DNA from: Polytrichum commune
Lineage: Eukaryota > Streptophyta > Polytrichopsida > Polytrichales > Polytrichaceae
Direction of reading: 5' to 3'
NCBI GenBank assembly: GCA_950295325.1
Contig: OX485803.1
Coordinates: 52,217,554 to 52,281,553 of the forward strand
Length of the DNA: 64,000 bases
The stretch's first letter is position 1. Every line of letters begins with the position of its first letter. Positions 24,283 to 36,000 of the stretch are shown here, piece after piece. The translations under genes and the position numbers were made by a program. The notes beneath the pieces are model-generated. The model was not told where the DNA came from. It made no database searches and saw only the letters and a program-made list of their open reading frames with translations.

Positions 24283-26829
24283 GCTCCAATTCCACTACTA
24301 CTTGAAGTGATCAATTCCAAGGAAGATTTTTTAGGTCACAGGTGCTGAGATTAGGTTTCGATGTTATTGAAAGGGTAAGGTACTCATGTCAAGTTGGTTT
24401 CAACAAATTCATCATGCATAGATAATAGAAATTTTAATGAAAGGTATCAATGGTAGTATATTTCATGTCATCTCTAGGAGTTGACAAATCTCTCAACTCA
24501 ATGTACTACTGTTGCAAATTTAGCTGTAGAAAATCCACAGACCAGTTCAGTACTACCAGTATTCGGTAGAAGAAAACACTCCCATCACAGTCCACATCTA
24601 GCAGCACTTATTTTATAAAAATGTTCAAAGGTATGTTAATGACCAGTGGAATGTAAGCTTGTTTCTAAGTCCACATTGCTGAATATGTGTGCCAATTAAA
24701 GAAAAAACTTGTCAGATTGTTGTATTCATCAGCAGGCTGCCTTTTGATGAATTCAAAGTTGTATTTCTCAGCGGTTCTGCTGAATCTGCAATACGTGTGC
24801 ATAATGTATACGATTTCAATGTATGTGACATTGATCAACTTCGAAAGTTGTTGAGGTTAAAATGATTGATAGATCAACTTGTCTAATACATGATACACAG
24901 TGTATCTTGTACCTCATTCATCAGGCGCAGTGTTTGTATATTTGGGTTGATTGTTGGATCTCTATACTTATACCAACACTACTGGAATAACCCCCCACAA
25001 ATGGCATGTAGACTGTCAAAGATTACAAAGGATTTTCATTCAAAAGCATCTTTTTAAATGACATGTCTGCCTCATTTACTGCTGTCAAATAGGATTTGTC
25101 ATTTAGCTGTAGAAAAACCAACACTTTTTCTTGTCAATTGCGTGCCCTATATGTGCAGGTTAAACAGGAAGCACAAATGTAGACTTACCTTTTTCACCCC
25201 CTCCCCTCAGCGTTTACATTTTTTATTCCCGCATTGGATAAGTAGAAAACTCTGTTATCTCTCTGGATTTCTCTGTCCACCCCTTCCAGGTTACCTTTTG
25301 CCATCCATTGCTTTGAGGATCAATACACGTGTCCCGCCTATCTTTCCTAAATTACCACACTCCGTTTTCCTTCTCATCGGCCCTCATCAACACTACCATA
25401 TTTCCTTACCAATACACTCAAATATGGCCGTTCATCACCATGTATATCTGCACTTACCTCTCCTCGACATATGCCCATTCATCATCTAATGCAAATCTGG
25501 CACTCATTGATGTCACGCCCTGCAATTAGATTGTAATATGGTCGTTCGTTCATCTTCAATTCTAGCCTTCTATTAACATTCATATATGCCCATTCATAGG
25601 TCAAGCAATCTCGCCTCCATTTTCATTACAATTTGGCCATTAATTTTCTTGCACAAATCAGGTCATCCATTTCCATGCAGATTTGGCTATTAATTTCTTG
25701 CACACTTTGAGTCGTCCATTTCTATGCAGATCTGGCCCTCTGTGTCAATGCAACCATATTGAAATCTCAACGGCCACTCATAAAATATTGGACACCATGC
25801 AATCTGCACTCAAAATCACACATAGTATACTCGCGATCAACATCTAAATCATTATGTATGATGCCCATTACATCATTATCCCCATACATGCATGGAGTTC
25901 ATTCAACATCATACAACCAATTTATTATGCTTGCATGCACCATAACTGTGTGTTTGTGTTCCACAACCTTGTACCAAAAAAGAAAAAAAGAAAAGAAAAA
26001 GGTTATGCACATACATCATACCAATGCAACACACTCGTTATGAATCTCTCAAGTGCCACTTGACACCGACATTGATGTTTTGGCTACACTCTAACCAATA
26101 TTATGTCCTCTCTTATAAAAAAAAAATTTAAAAAAAAATCTTTACGTATATTCTACAAATCATTGTGCCTCGTTAGCATCATCGTCTCTAGCTCATCTCC
26201 TCACTTTCACCATCACTGCTACTCCCTTTGGAATCATCAATTCCCCTACTAGAATCTTGCATGTCCTCCACATTGTATCCGTCGAGCCTCTCAACAACAC
26301 ACCCTCTTCATTCACGTCCTACCATTTCACCCTCATGCTCTCCATGAGACCTTTCCACCCCTTGTCTCGGCACATCTCCGGCTCACTTGACGTCGACCTC
26401 TTCCCAAATATGTTATTTTGCACACCACAATTTCCAAAAGATTAAATACAATCCTCTCACAATTCCCTCCTATGTATTTCTCACCCGTTTCTCACTATCC
26501 TCACCCGTCGAAGTTGATTTCCACACTATATATTGGTTACCTAAGTTGTGTTTTTGTCGACACTCTCTTCCTAAAGTTCCCTCTCCTACATTCATGCTTG
26601 CCAAGGAGCAACTTGCTCAATTGCACACATGTCCTTTGATATTACCAATGGGGGCCATTATCTATGTTGCAAACCTCTTGTTCATCCAAAAGTTGCCCAC
26701 CTTACCCAAAATGGTGCACACGCATACCCCAAATTGCATGTTGCTTGCAAATGGTGGGTTCATATTCCTCACTAAATGCACATTCACATGCCAATTTAAC
26801 CTCTCCTATGCTAACTCCATTGAAACCTC
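24283..26829. other. Intergenic between the ERD7 array and the helicase
   Basis: I see no supported gene. The stretch from about 25180 is pyrimidine-rich on the + strand, which produces long but unstructured open frames without motifs. A diverged tandem array lies at 25480-25790. Confidence 0.45.
25480..25790 (+). repeat. Diverged tandem repeat, period about 55 bases
   Basis: Units share CATTTCCATGCAGATTTGGC or CATTTCTATGCAGATCTGGC and TTAATTTTCTTGCACA or TTAATTTCTTGCACAC. At least three units are clear between 25640 and 25745; flanking units are weaker. Confidence 0.6.
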
Positions 26830-27480
26830 ATGCCTAGGGCGTGGACTCTCATACCATGTACGAACTAATGTGGGTGTTAAAAGGGGTATAATTTGAGGCA
26901 TTGGTGTACTTAATATATATAAGGGAGGTATTATTTTTCTCTAGTGTGCTCATTTAAAAAGGATATTTCTAAAGGTAAAGGTAGATGTACAAAAAGGGGG
27001 CCTAAGGTGTAGAGCGGGGGGTGTAGAGTGGGGGGTGTAGAGAATATATGTATCACATAGGTAATTTTATGATGTTATGTCATTGACAAAATTAATGTTA
27101 TATTACATGTAATGATGTTTCACATACCTAGAGCACCTATACATTATGTAATTATCTTTCAAACTTTACTGAAAATCAATATATTAGACCCTATACTTTA
27201 CCACATGTAGTTCCTACATTTTTCACTAGTGCCCCCAAGTTTAATCGATCATATGATGGTGGGTTTAGATGCAATCATTGCCTTAGCTTTAGCAATGACA
27301 TGTGTTTTAGGGTTAAATTATCATGAGTTTAAAACAATGAATGAAAAATCTTCAATAACTTTCATGTTCACTGGAAAGTGAACTTTGATTGTATGTATAA
27401 TAAAGGCCTCTTTTCCATTACTTAATATTTTGTTATGTAGTGGAGGCACTTATCACATACACAACGCATTGAAAAGCTAA
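26830..27480 (+). repeat. Dispersed repeat, copy A
   Basis: Phrases in order: GTACGAACTAATGTG, GAGGCATTGG, CTCTAGTGTG, GTACAAAAAGGGG, TCGATCATATGATGGTG, AATGACATGTGTTTTAG and AATATTTTGTTATGTAGTGGAGGC. The reverse complement of 52640-53260 shows the same order with moderate divergence. Short tandem GGGGTGTAGAG units lie at about 27006-27050 inside it. It is non-coding; terminal repeats were not found. Confidence 0.75.
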
Positions 27481-28840
27481 ATCCATCATTGGCCATCACG
27501 AAACAACATAATCAAACTCATAGCTAAAGCACTAATCGAAACTCACCACACATTTTGACCTGGCACATCTGAGCACCGTAAGTTCATCCAAAGTCGGAAA
27601 GAATTGGATCCTCCAACAAACAAAACGATGACGCACATGTAGTGACTCAAATGCATCATCCGAAGCACACTCAACGTTTCAAATTTGTGAGGGTTTTGGG
27701 TTTTGGCAATGGCAGGGCCCGGCAAGTTGGTAGCTTATGGTATACATTAAGGTGCTAAATCCAACACCCCACCCAAAAGATACACATGCAAATGCCTCCT
27801 AATCCCGTACCTGGAACAAACCTTGAACCATTTGAATGTCTCCGACACATAGCGAAGGTGGATTCGGGTGAAAAGCGGGCGCGGGGGGGGGGGGGTGTAG
27901 GAACATGTGGGGTGGGTTTCTGGTAAAGGTGGGATTGGATTTGAGGAAGCATGGGAACGTAGCTAGGGGTGGCTCACTAATATGTACTTATTAAGATCCT
28001 ACATGCAAAAGTTATAAGAGTTGATTTTAAAATTTTATTTCTAAATAATTTGGGTGGAAAGTAGGTTTAAGTGCAGGGGGTGTTTTGGGTGAAAAGTGGG
28101 AGTGTTTTGGGTGAGTGCGGGGATAGTTTTGGGAGCCATTTGCGATGGGAAAAGTGGGAGTCTAGACACAGATTTAGGAAGCTAGGGGTAAGCAACTTCA
28201 ATAATTTGTAGTATATTCACATGACATGAAATTTATTTTATTTATTTTTTACTAAGGTCAAGGCATCCATAGTTGATCAATTCTATTAAATTGTTCACTA
28301 GGGTCATGTAATGCCAGTATGGATGAGATTTGTATTTTGGAGGTGAACGGAGTTAAGGTTTATGTGGCGGTGGCTTGTGGTCAATTACCCTCATAAGAGT
28401 TTTGACAACTGTCATAGCAAAGCATTAGCATTTAGATGAGCGGTTATAGTAAATCGACTATGTGTTACCCTAACTATACTGCTTTGAAACTTGTAACAAT
28501 TTCCATATTCATGAATTTTTTTAATTTTTTTTCATCCTCCTTAAAATTTGTTTCTCTTCACAAGAGAAATATTTCCCCGTTATTACTCCTCTTAAAGCAA
28601 ATACAAACTCTCGTATTTCATTGATTATAGATGCCTCAACCTTATGTCTAAGCCAATCATGCATACCACTAATCCAAACGGGTTCCAAAAAAATAGGCTA
28701 AATCACTTAAAGTGTTGGTTTGAGCACCCTCTACGTGCCTTTATGTTACTTATTATTAGAGCAAGCCTTTCAAGAGCGGTTGCGCTTTGCCTTCGCTCCC
28801 TTGAAACCGAAGTGGCGCCAACTTCGTCACTTTCCATCCT
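27481..28840. other. Intergenic upstream of the helicase gene
   Basis: I see no gene. It contains a G13 run at 27883-27895 and several GGGTGAAAAGTGGGAGT-like phrases near 28080-28160. Confidence 0.4.
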
Positions 28841-28905
28841 CTCCTCGGCTTCTCTCTCTCCTCCCCACCTCCCTTTGCTCTCTCTCCTTTGACTCTCCAA
28901 TTTTG
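28841..28905 (+). promoter_or_regulatory. Pyrimidine patch, probable core promoter of the helicase gene
   Basis: A ~65-base tract is almost entirely C/T with repeated CTCTCTC and CCTCCC motifs. Such pyrimidine patches mark plant transcription starts. It lies about 1.2 kb before the proposed ATG at 30078, leaving room for a leader and leader intron. No TATA box was identified; this is an inference. Confidence 0.35.
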
Positions 28906-29211
28906 GGAAGTTTCCACAACCTGAATGCAGTACTGTGTGGAATTGGTGACTGCACATCCATTCTGTAGCAGCATTGCTCACAATCGGAACAACAGTACTT
29001 GAGGAAGAGCGCTGGGTGGTAATCTATCAATGTGATTCTCTAAGAGGTGTGTGGAATCATAACTTGTGCATCGGAGTGTTATGTGAATAGGACAGCATGT
29101 GGGTGGGTTTTGGTTCTGGGGTCGTTCCACAGCGAATTGCACGTGTTTCTAGTGCGTGCTGTTGTTGGGACTGCTTATTTAATCTCCTGAGCTTCGGGAT
29201 AGCATGAAACT

Positions 29212-29832
29212 GAGACCTAAAAGGATAGGGGGACAGACATTGGGACGAATTCTTTGTTAGTTGTAGTCGCACTTGACGCTATAGACGAAAGAGCACAAGA
29301 AATGATAGAGATGTCTGCTATTGATCTAGAGCACAGCAGACGCATGCACTCATTCACTTATAGAATGTATGTAGGCGGATAATGTTCTTGAGGGGACATT
29401 CATTGAGGACATGGCCATATGCAATTGCGCGATTCTTACCTATGTCCAATTTCCTGTGGATCAGGAAGCTAAAGCTTAACAATCTAATGACATTGGCTAC
29501 TCTGTATTGTGCTGTCAATTGAGGTCTACAGAGTGAGACCTGAAGGGCAAGCAACAGAAATTGGGATGAATCCTTTGTTGTCATACTTGCCAGTACAGCA
29601 GAAAGAGCAAGGAAATGATAGAGATGTGTATCATCAATCTACTGCATAGCAAACGCATTCACTCATAGAATGTATGTGGAGAATGTTCTTGATTTTGATG
29701 TTCCTATGGGACATGGCCATATGCAATTTCGTGATTCATACCTATGTCCAATCTACTTGGATCAGGAAATAGCTAAAGCCTAACGATCTCGTAATGCTAT
29801 CGACTGCTCTGTATTGTGCTGTCAATCGAGCG
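29212..29832 (+). repeat. Two-copy tandem duplication, ~323 bases per unit
   Basis: Unit 1 (29212-29534) and unit 2 (29535-29832) share GAGACCT-AA start, AATGATAGAGATGT, CATAGAATGTATGT, GACATGGCCATATGCAATT, TACCTATGTCCAAT and CTCTGTATTGTGCTGTCAAT in the same order. They lie in the leader or leader intron of the helicase gene and are non-coding. Confidence 0.75.
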
Positions 29833-30077
29833 CTAAAGAGAGCGCCTCAGTATTGTCCAATTGGCTTGGATCTGTCCCAAATTGTTGTATCTCCGGAGAC
29901 CAAGTTAAGTACACTAGGGTGACCGAACTCTAGATGATTATCATGTAGAGATTTATGGGCTAATATTTATTGATCGATTGATTGACCGTGGTGAATGTCA
30001 TTACGGAGTGGTAGAGATGGTTCACATGAGTCTCACATCCTTACTTGTTCCTGTGTTGTTCTAGGTGTTTCAACTCG

Positions 30078-33000
30078 ATGGGCTGGTCCGAATGTAAAAA
30101 TGTAGTCAGTGGTGATATATGTGGGTGTCAGCAGTTTGAAGCTTTATCGAGGAATCCATTTGCCTGTGGATCTTGTGACTGCCACAAGCATTTCCATGTT
30201 AGGCCTGAAGACGACGAGTTTACACAGAATGGCAGTTGTTCAAAGATCCGGAATGTTAGCAAGTGTGGATGTCAAAAGTTTCTGGCCTCTTCAAAAGATC
30301 CCGCACAATGCTCTTGCTGTTCACATCCCCGATTTCTTCATTTGAAAGACCAACTGGAGGAAGAGAGAGCCCGAGCCCTGAAGAGGGTGAAACTTGATAT
30401 CACAGTGCAGTCCATTTCAAATGCAGAAGATGAGCAATCCTGTATCACGAAAACTAGGTGCGTGATAAGTCAGGCTTTCAGCTCTTCTATACATTTCTTT
30501 CACGAGAATTTTATATGAAGTTTGCAAACATCAGGATTGGCTGAAATTGATCTAAATCTTTTTATGGAGTTTTGATTATGTGTTGTTGGTTCTAAGCAGA
30601 TCATCAAAGCCTCCTAACCTGGAAATTGTTGCAGCAAAGGCTTTCACTGGCACCAAGGCGGAGAGCTACAAATGCAAAATTAGAGATCATTTGAACACCA
30701 CCATGACTAGATTTCAACTCAATGAAGATCAGGTGAGATTTAGCTTGCAAATTCTCTATACCTCATAGATGGCTGTCTAATAAGAAGTTGAAAAGGTACT
30801 GCAAATGGACATCTCGTAGCGGCCCAGATGGCCAAGATTCAATGGCTTACCTAGACTAAATATCTGATTCAGCGTAGCCCACAGTATTCATTATCGACCC
30901 AAATGAATTGTCTTGCACTAACTAGGTGGCAACTAAAGAGGGTGTCATACGACACTAGCTGTTACATGACGAATCATGCAGACCACTCTAATCAAGGTGA
31001 CACACCAATTTTAATGCCACATTCAGGTGTTTAGAGTAGTGTTGCTGAGGTTTTTATGGCAGTCCATTGCATAGGCTTCAGTCACTGATAAACACATTGC
31101 TGTGATGTCCTCAGGCCTGTGTTCTCCTTAATGTAGAAAGGTGGTTTTCAAGTTATGGAATGATGCCGGTACATCTGATGCCGGTACATCTGATGCCGGA
31201 ACTGTGCCTTGTTCATGGAACATTTGGCAGTGGTAAAAGTAAGTCCTGAAATTTTATGTGGTTAATAAAGGAACCATGTCAGGGCTGTACAGAGTTTGAT
31301 CATTTATTAGTACATTACTTCCTTCATGGTTCCCTTTTCCCTGATCCCTTAAAAGTTCAAGAATTCTCATGAGTCTTTTCAGTTTCTCATGTAGTGGACC
31401 GGTGATTCCTTTCATGTTTCCTTGAACCATGAACAATATAATGAAAGTTCTGGGTGCATTACCAAGTATATCACATTCCACCCTCCTCTGGCCTTCACAG
31501 TTTATCATAATGTTAATGTTTTTCAAATGAATCTTATTCAAGTGCAATCTGTTGACACAAGTGTAATGGTGCCATAATGTGGGTCTTCATGTTTGATTTG
31601 TTAGGATCTTCACATTTCTTGACCTTTATGTAAAATGTTACTTATAACAGTCTACCTTCTTCGACGTTCAAAACTCCACTTAAAACAGAAGATTTCTTGG
31701 ACCCCTATGGAACTAACATGACTATGTTGTACTGGCAGGTTACCTCCTAGTCATCTTGGTTATATTTGTAGTAGACATTCTGCAGGTTGGCTAGGCTGAC
31801 TCAACTTGTTCATTATACTCTTAAATTAGTCACCCTTTAATTTAATGGGACTTTTGCTCGGGAGTTGGTTGTTTTGGATGCAACACTTTCCATTTTTGGT
31901 AAGTTTGTGGTGCATGCTTGGAGACGGTGCGGAGGTTTGAATGAAGGACATTCTATATCAATTCATTGAGGGCCAAACTCATTTTGGCATGCCAAGAGAT
32001 GCTAAAATGTGTTTGGCCCTCAATGAACCAATATAAATGTTCTTCGTTCAAACCTCCACACCATCTCCAAGCATGCACCAAAAACTTTCTGAACATGGAA
32101 AGTGTTATATGCAAAACAACTAACTCCCGACCAAAAGTCTAGTTGAATTAACAGATAACTCTTTTGTGTTCTAATCTTCAGCACCTGCATATTCTCATTC
32201 ACATCTCCTGGGTATCTAATGTGGTTCGAATGCCTTTTGTAGATCCTCAATGATACAACAACAAGGATTCTTATTTCCGCAGCAACGGACAGTGGAGTTG
32301 ACAGGTTTGCAAGTTAACAAAACTTGACCCCTGCCTATGTTTCCCTGCTGATGAGGCTTGACATTTCTTTTGTTGTTGTTAGTGAGGATATTTTGTGTCG
32401 AGTCATTCTTGGAAATGAATTGGTACTTGTGGTGGTACTCTTCTCAATCTGATTCTATACAATTGCATCAATGAGAATCAGAAGTTCATTTTTCTGGCTC
32501 AAAGCAGGATTCTGAAAGATCTGTTAGCACATGGGTTTTATGAATTCATGCGTGTAGGGAGCTATGAGAAGATTGCTGAGCAAGTACTACGGTAAGCTAT
32601 ATACCTGGGAAATTGCTTAATGTCAAAGCCTGTTGTTGTTGTTGAAATTCTATGTATACCAGCTTCTGGACACATTGGTGTTGTGGAACAATTATGTAAT
32701 GTATATTTGAAACGAATTTGTGTGAGGAGGGAATTCCTCTCTGCTCACTATCCTAAGAGGTTTCTGCAGAGGATTTCATCAGGTTCATGAAAACCTTGCA
32801 TCAATGTCGTCTGTCACAAATGACTACGTCAATGTAGTCACTGTAGTGAAAAGGTGGACCTCCCACTGTGCCGAATTCCATCTATAATCTGCCAGTCTGG
32901 CCCATGAAAAGGTGATGGTTGAGTTTCTTTAGTCATAAATGGTTCAAATAGCTTAGAAGTTTTTGAGTAGAACCCACAAGGACTTGATTTTTGTCTGTAG

Positions 33001-36000
33001 GTACTCTGTGCATCTCACAAGGCACAATGATTATAATTATAGTGAGACAATTCAGGAGCTTGAGCAACTCATAAAAACTGCAGGCTGTAGTAGAAGACTG
33101 GTATGCATTATCAGCTGACCCATCAAAGTTGGATCGCAAAATATTTTCTGGTATGATTCTGTCTTTTCTTTGATTTGTTACAGCCTCTTTGCTTCACCAT
33201 GTTTTTGACCTGAAATAGTTTATATTTTATGTGCAGCAACTAGAAGAGGAGCTCAAAAGCATTAGAGACGGGGGAATGAAAAAACGTCAAGAAAAGCTGA
33301 ATAGTGTGCGTGTGGTTGGAGTGACTTGTCACTCTTGCACCAAGCCTGTCCTTGAAGGGCAAAATTTTAAGGTATGAAGACTAACTGTCATGGATGCTCC
33401 AAATCTTTGAAGATCAACGTCAAGCCATGTTTTTGATTTCCTTTGTGAGATATGTGGTAGTTAAATTGTCTCATCAACATGAATATCTATCTGCCATATT
33501 CAACTAGGGCTCAAGCATATAAATTTCTGCAAAAGTGAAGATGTCCTTTAACTTTCCTAATGTTTGCTGTGGGGTTGCAGATATGCTTTGTTGATGAGTG
33601 TTCACAAATTCCTGAGCCCTTGGCTTTGTTACCAGTCAAAAATTGTACAAAGTAAGTCATTTCTTCTATATTGTTATTGGTGAAAGTTTACACAAAATTA
33701 AAATTTGTAGGTGCTTGATGTTCTCTTACATGAAGGTGTGCCACAGGCTTGTTGCTGTAGGTGATCTAGCGCAGCTTCCATCTTTCCTTTCTTGTGTGGG
33801 TCCTCCACGTCATGAAGAGCTCATCAAGGTTGCAGGACAATCTCCTCTTTACAACCTTGGCCTAAGACGCTCAATATCTGAATACAAGGAAAGTGAAGAA
33901 GAAAATATGTTGGTGGGGTCAAAAAGGTGTGTTTTTGACTCTGCACTTTTTAGGCATTTGGATGTAGCAGAGGTGGTATGACATAGTCCTCTGGGTGTTA
34001 TTCTTGGCGAGTGGAATGACTAAACCTCTTACTTCACGCAGGATCTTTTCATGCTTGATTGCGGAAGGACATAAGCCAATCATACTGAACAAACAATATC
34101 GATGTCATCCAAGGTACACAGTGTTATGTGTTTCTTTGCATCACTTACAGGTAATAAGGACTTATAAGGACATGTTGTCTGTTGTAACTTAGCGTTAACA
34201 GATGTGTGGTTGAAGTTCTCAGAGTGTTACTACACAACAGTTTTTACACTGAACTAAATTCTCCTATTAGTTGGGGTGCAAATAATGTAGGCCCGAGGCC
34301 CCAGGTCTTCCCTTAAATCTTCTTGTAGACTTCCAACCAACACCTTGAGTATTAGTTCAAGGACAAAAGTAGCAAAAATATCAAATTTTCAGTCACATCA
34401 ACTTCATCCAAAAATTATTGATGTGGCCCGCACAAATTTAAGGTAGAGATCTGTCGTGTATTCCACATTATTTCTCATTATGATAATTAATGAGGGTTCT
34501 AGAGAATTCTGTGGTCCACACTAATAGGAGAATTTAGTGCAGTTATCATTTGAGGAATATAGTACCTGGACATCAATGCCAAAACTGACATCCTGTACTG
34601 ATTCAAGAGGAAAGGACAATCTGCAAGAATATGCAATGCCCGCCCACACGGACTGGAGGGTCAAATAGATATGAATGGGAGTAGGATATACATTTATGGT
34701 AATATAATACTACTCTTATGCCAAATGTCTGTAATGTATTGATCGTCCCATTAGCCTTTCAGTCCGATTAGCCTTTTTGCCTTCCCGGACTTTAAAATCA
34801 AATTCATTTCATTGTTATCTTGAACAGGCTTACTACACTTCCAAGCCTTCTCTTTTACCAAGGGGAAGTCGAGAATGGTTGCAGGTGAGTGCTTAAAATA
34901 CTGGCTCAAGTCCTTGACATATGCTTACTACATTTTCAGGTTGTAGAATGTGAACACAGTGCAAGTACCAAATTGGGCAGTTCTTAGCAAGTTCAGCCGC
35001 TGCTAAACCAAACTTCTTGGAGATGTTCTTCTTGAAGTGCATTATTTTGTGTTTGCAGTCAAATTGTGTTCAGTGTTCCTGAAATTCCTAATTGATGTGA
35101 AATTGGATATATGATGACTGGTGTTACTTAGGGATGGTGATCGGGAACCCCTTTTACAGGGACTTCCACCTCTTCTGTTCTGCGAGACTGGTAGCAACGG
35201 TGTGGAAGAGAAAGATGGTTCATTTGGCTTCATGAATAAGCATGAGGCGCAGTTGGTTTCAGAGATTATCAAGTCACTAATTGCACATGGGATTTCCTGC
35301 TCACGTGTTGGTGTCATTACTTTTTACAAAGCTCAGGTGAGGTGCGGTATCCTAATCTTTATCTATCTGCATAAAAACCATCTAACCATGAGACAGGTTG
35401 ATGAAGTTTTGGTTTATGATACAATTACATGAGATTTACAAGAGGTCTTTAGTCATGATGGTCAGCATTTCATGCAAGACGGATGAGGTTGATTCTGAGG
35501 ATGAGGTATGCAAGCAGATGATGAGGTCAACATATATTTTTGTTTATTTGGAAGTGAAAGTATGCAACACTTATTTTGTGTTAATTATCCATCTAATAAT
35601 GTGTCGCAGGCATCACTGGTGAAGCAGACGCTGGTGGCTGATAGTGCTCTTGCAGATCTACAAGTAGCAACTGTGGATGCTTATGAAGGGACAGAAAAGG
35701 ACATCATCATTCTGTGAGTAAGAAAAGTTGGAGATTTTACCCTTTGTGCGACTTCTATAAACCTGGCAATTACAGTAGAGTTATCCTCGAACTCAATATG
35801 ACTTTTGGTCAAAAGTTGATTGTTTTGCATACAATGCCTTCCATATGCAGTAAGTTTGCGGTGCATGCTTGGAGGTGATGTGTAAGTTGGAACCAAGAAC
35901 ATTCTATATCGGTTCACTTGAGGGTCCAACTCATTTTGGCATGCCAGGAGGTGCTAAAATGAGTTTGGCCCTTGATGAATCGAAGTAGGTTGCTCTTCAT

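Noticed and set aside
26387-26896. 169-residue open frame
   Set aside because: It lies in pyrimidine-rich DNA where stops are rare, has no domain motif and overlaps the start of a dispersed non-coding repeat.
30045-30077. Start of the helicase at 30045
   Set aside because: The codon is TTG and the stretch ends in TTCTAG, a likely leader-intron acceptor; ATG 30078 was preferred.
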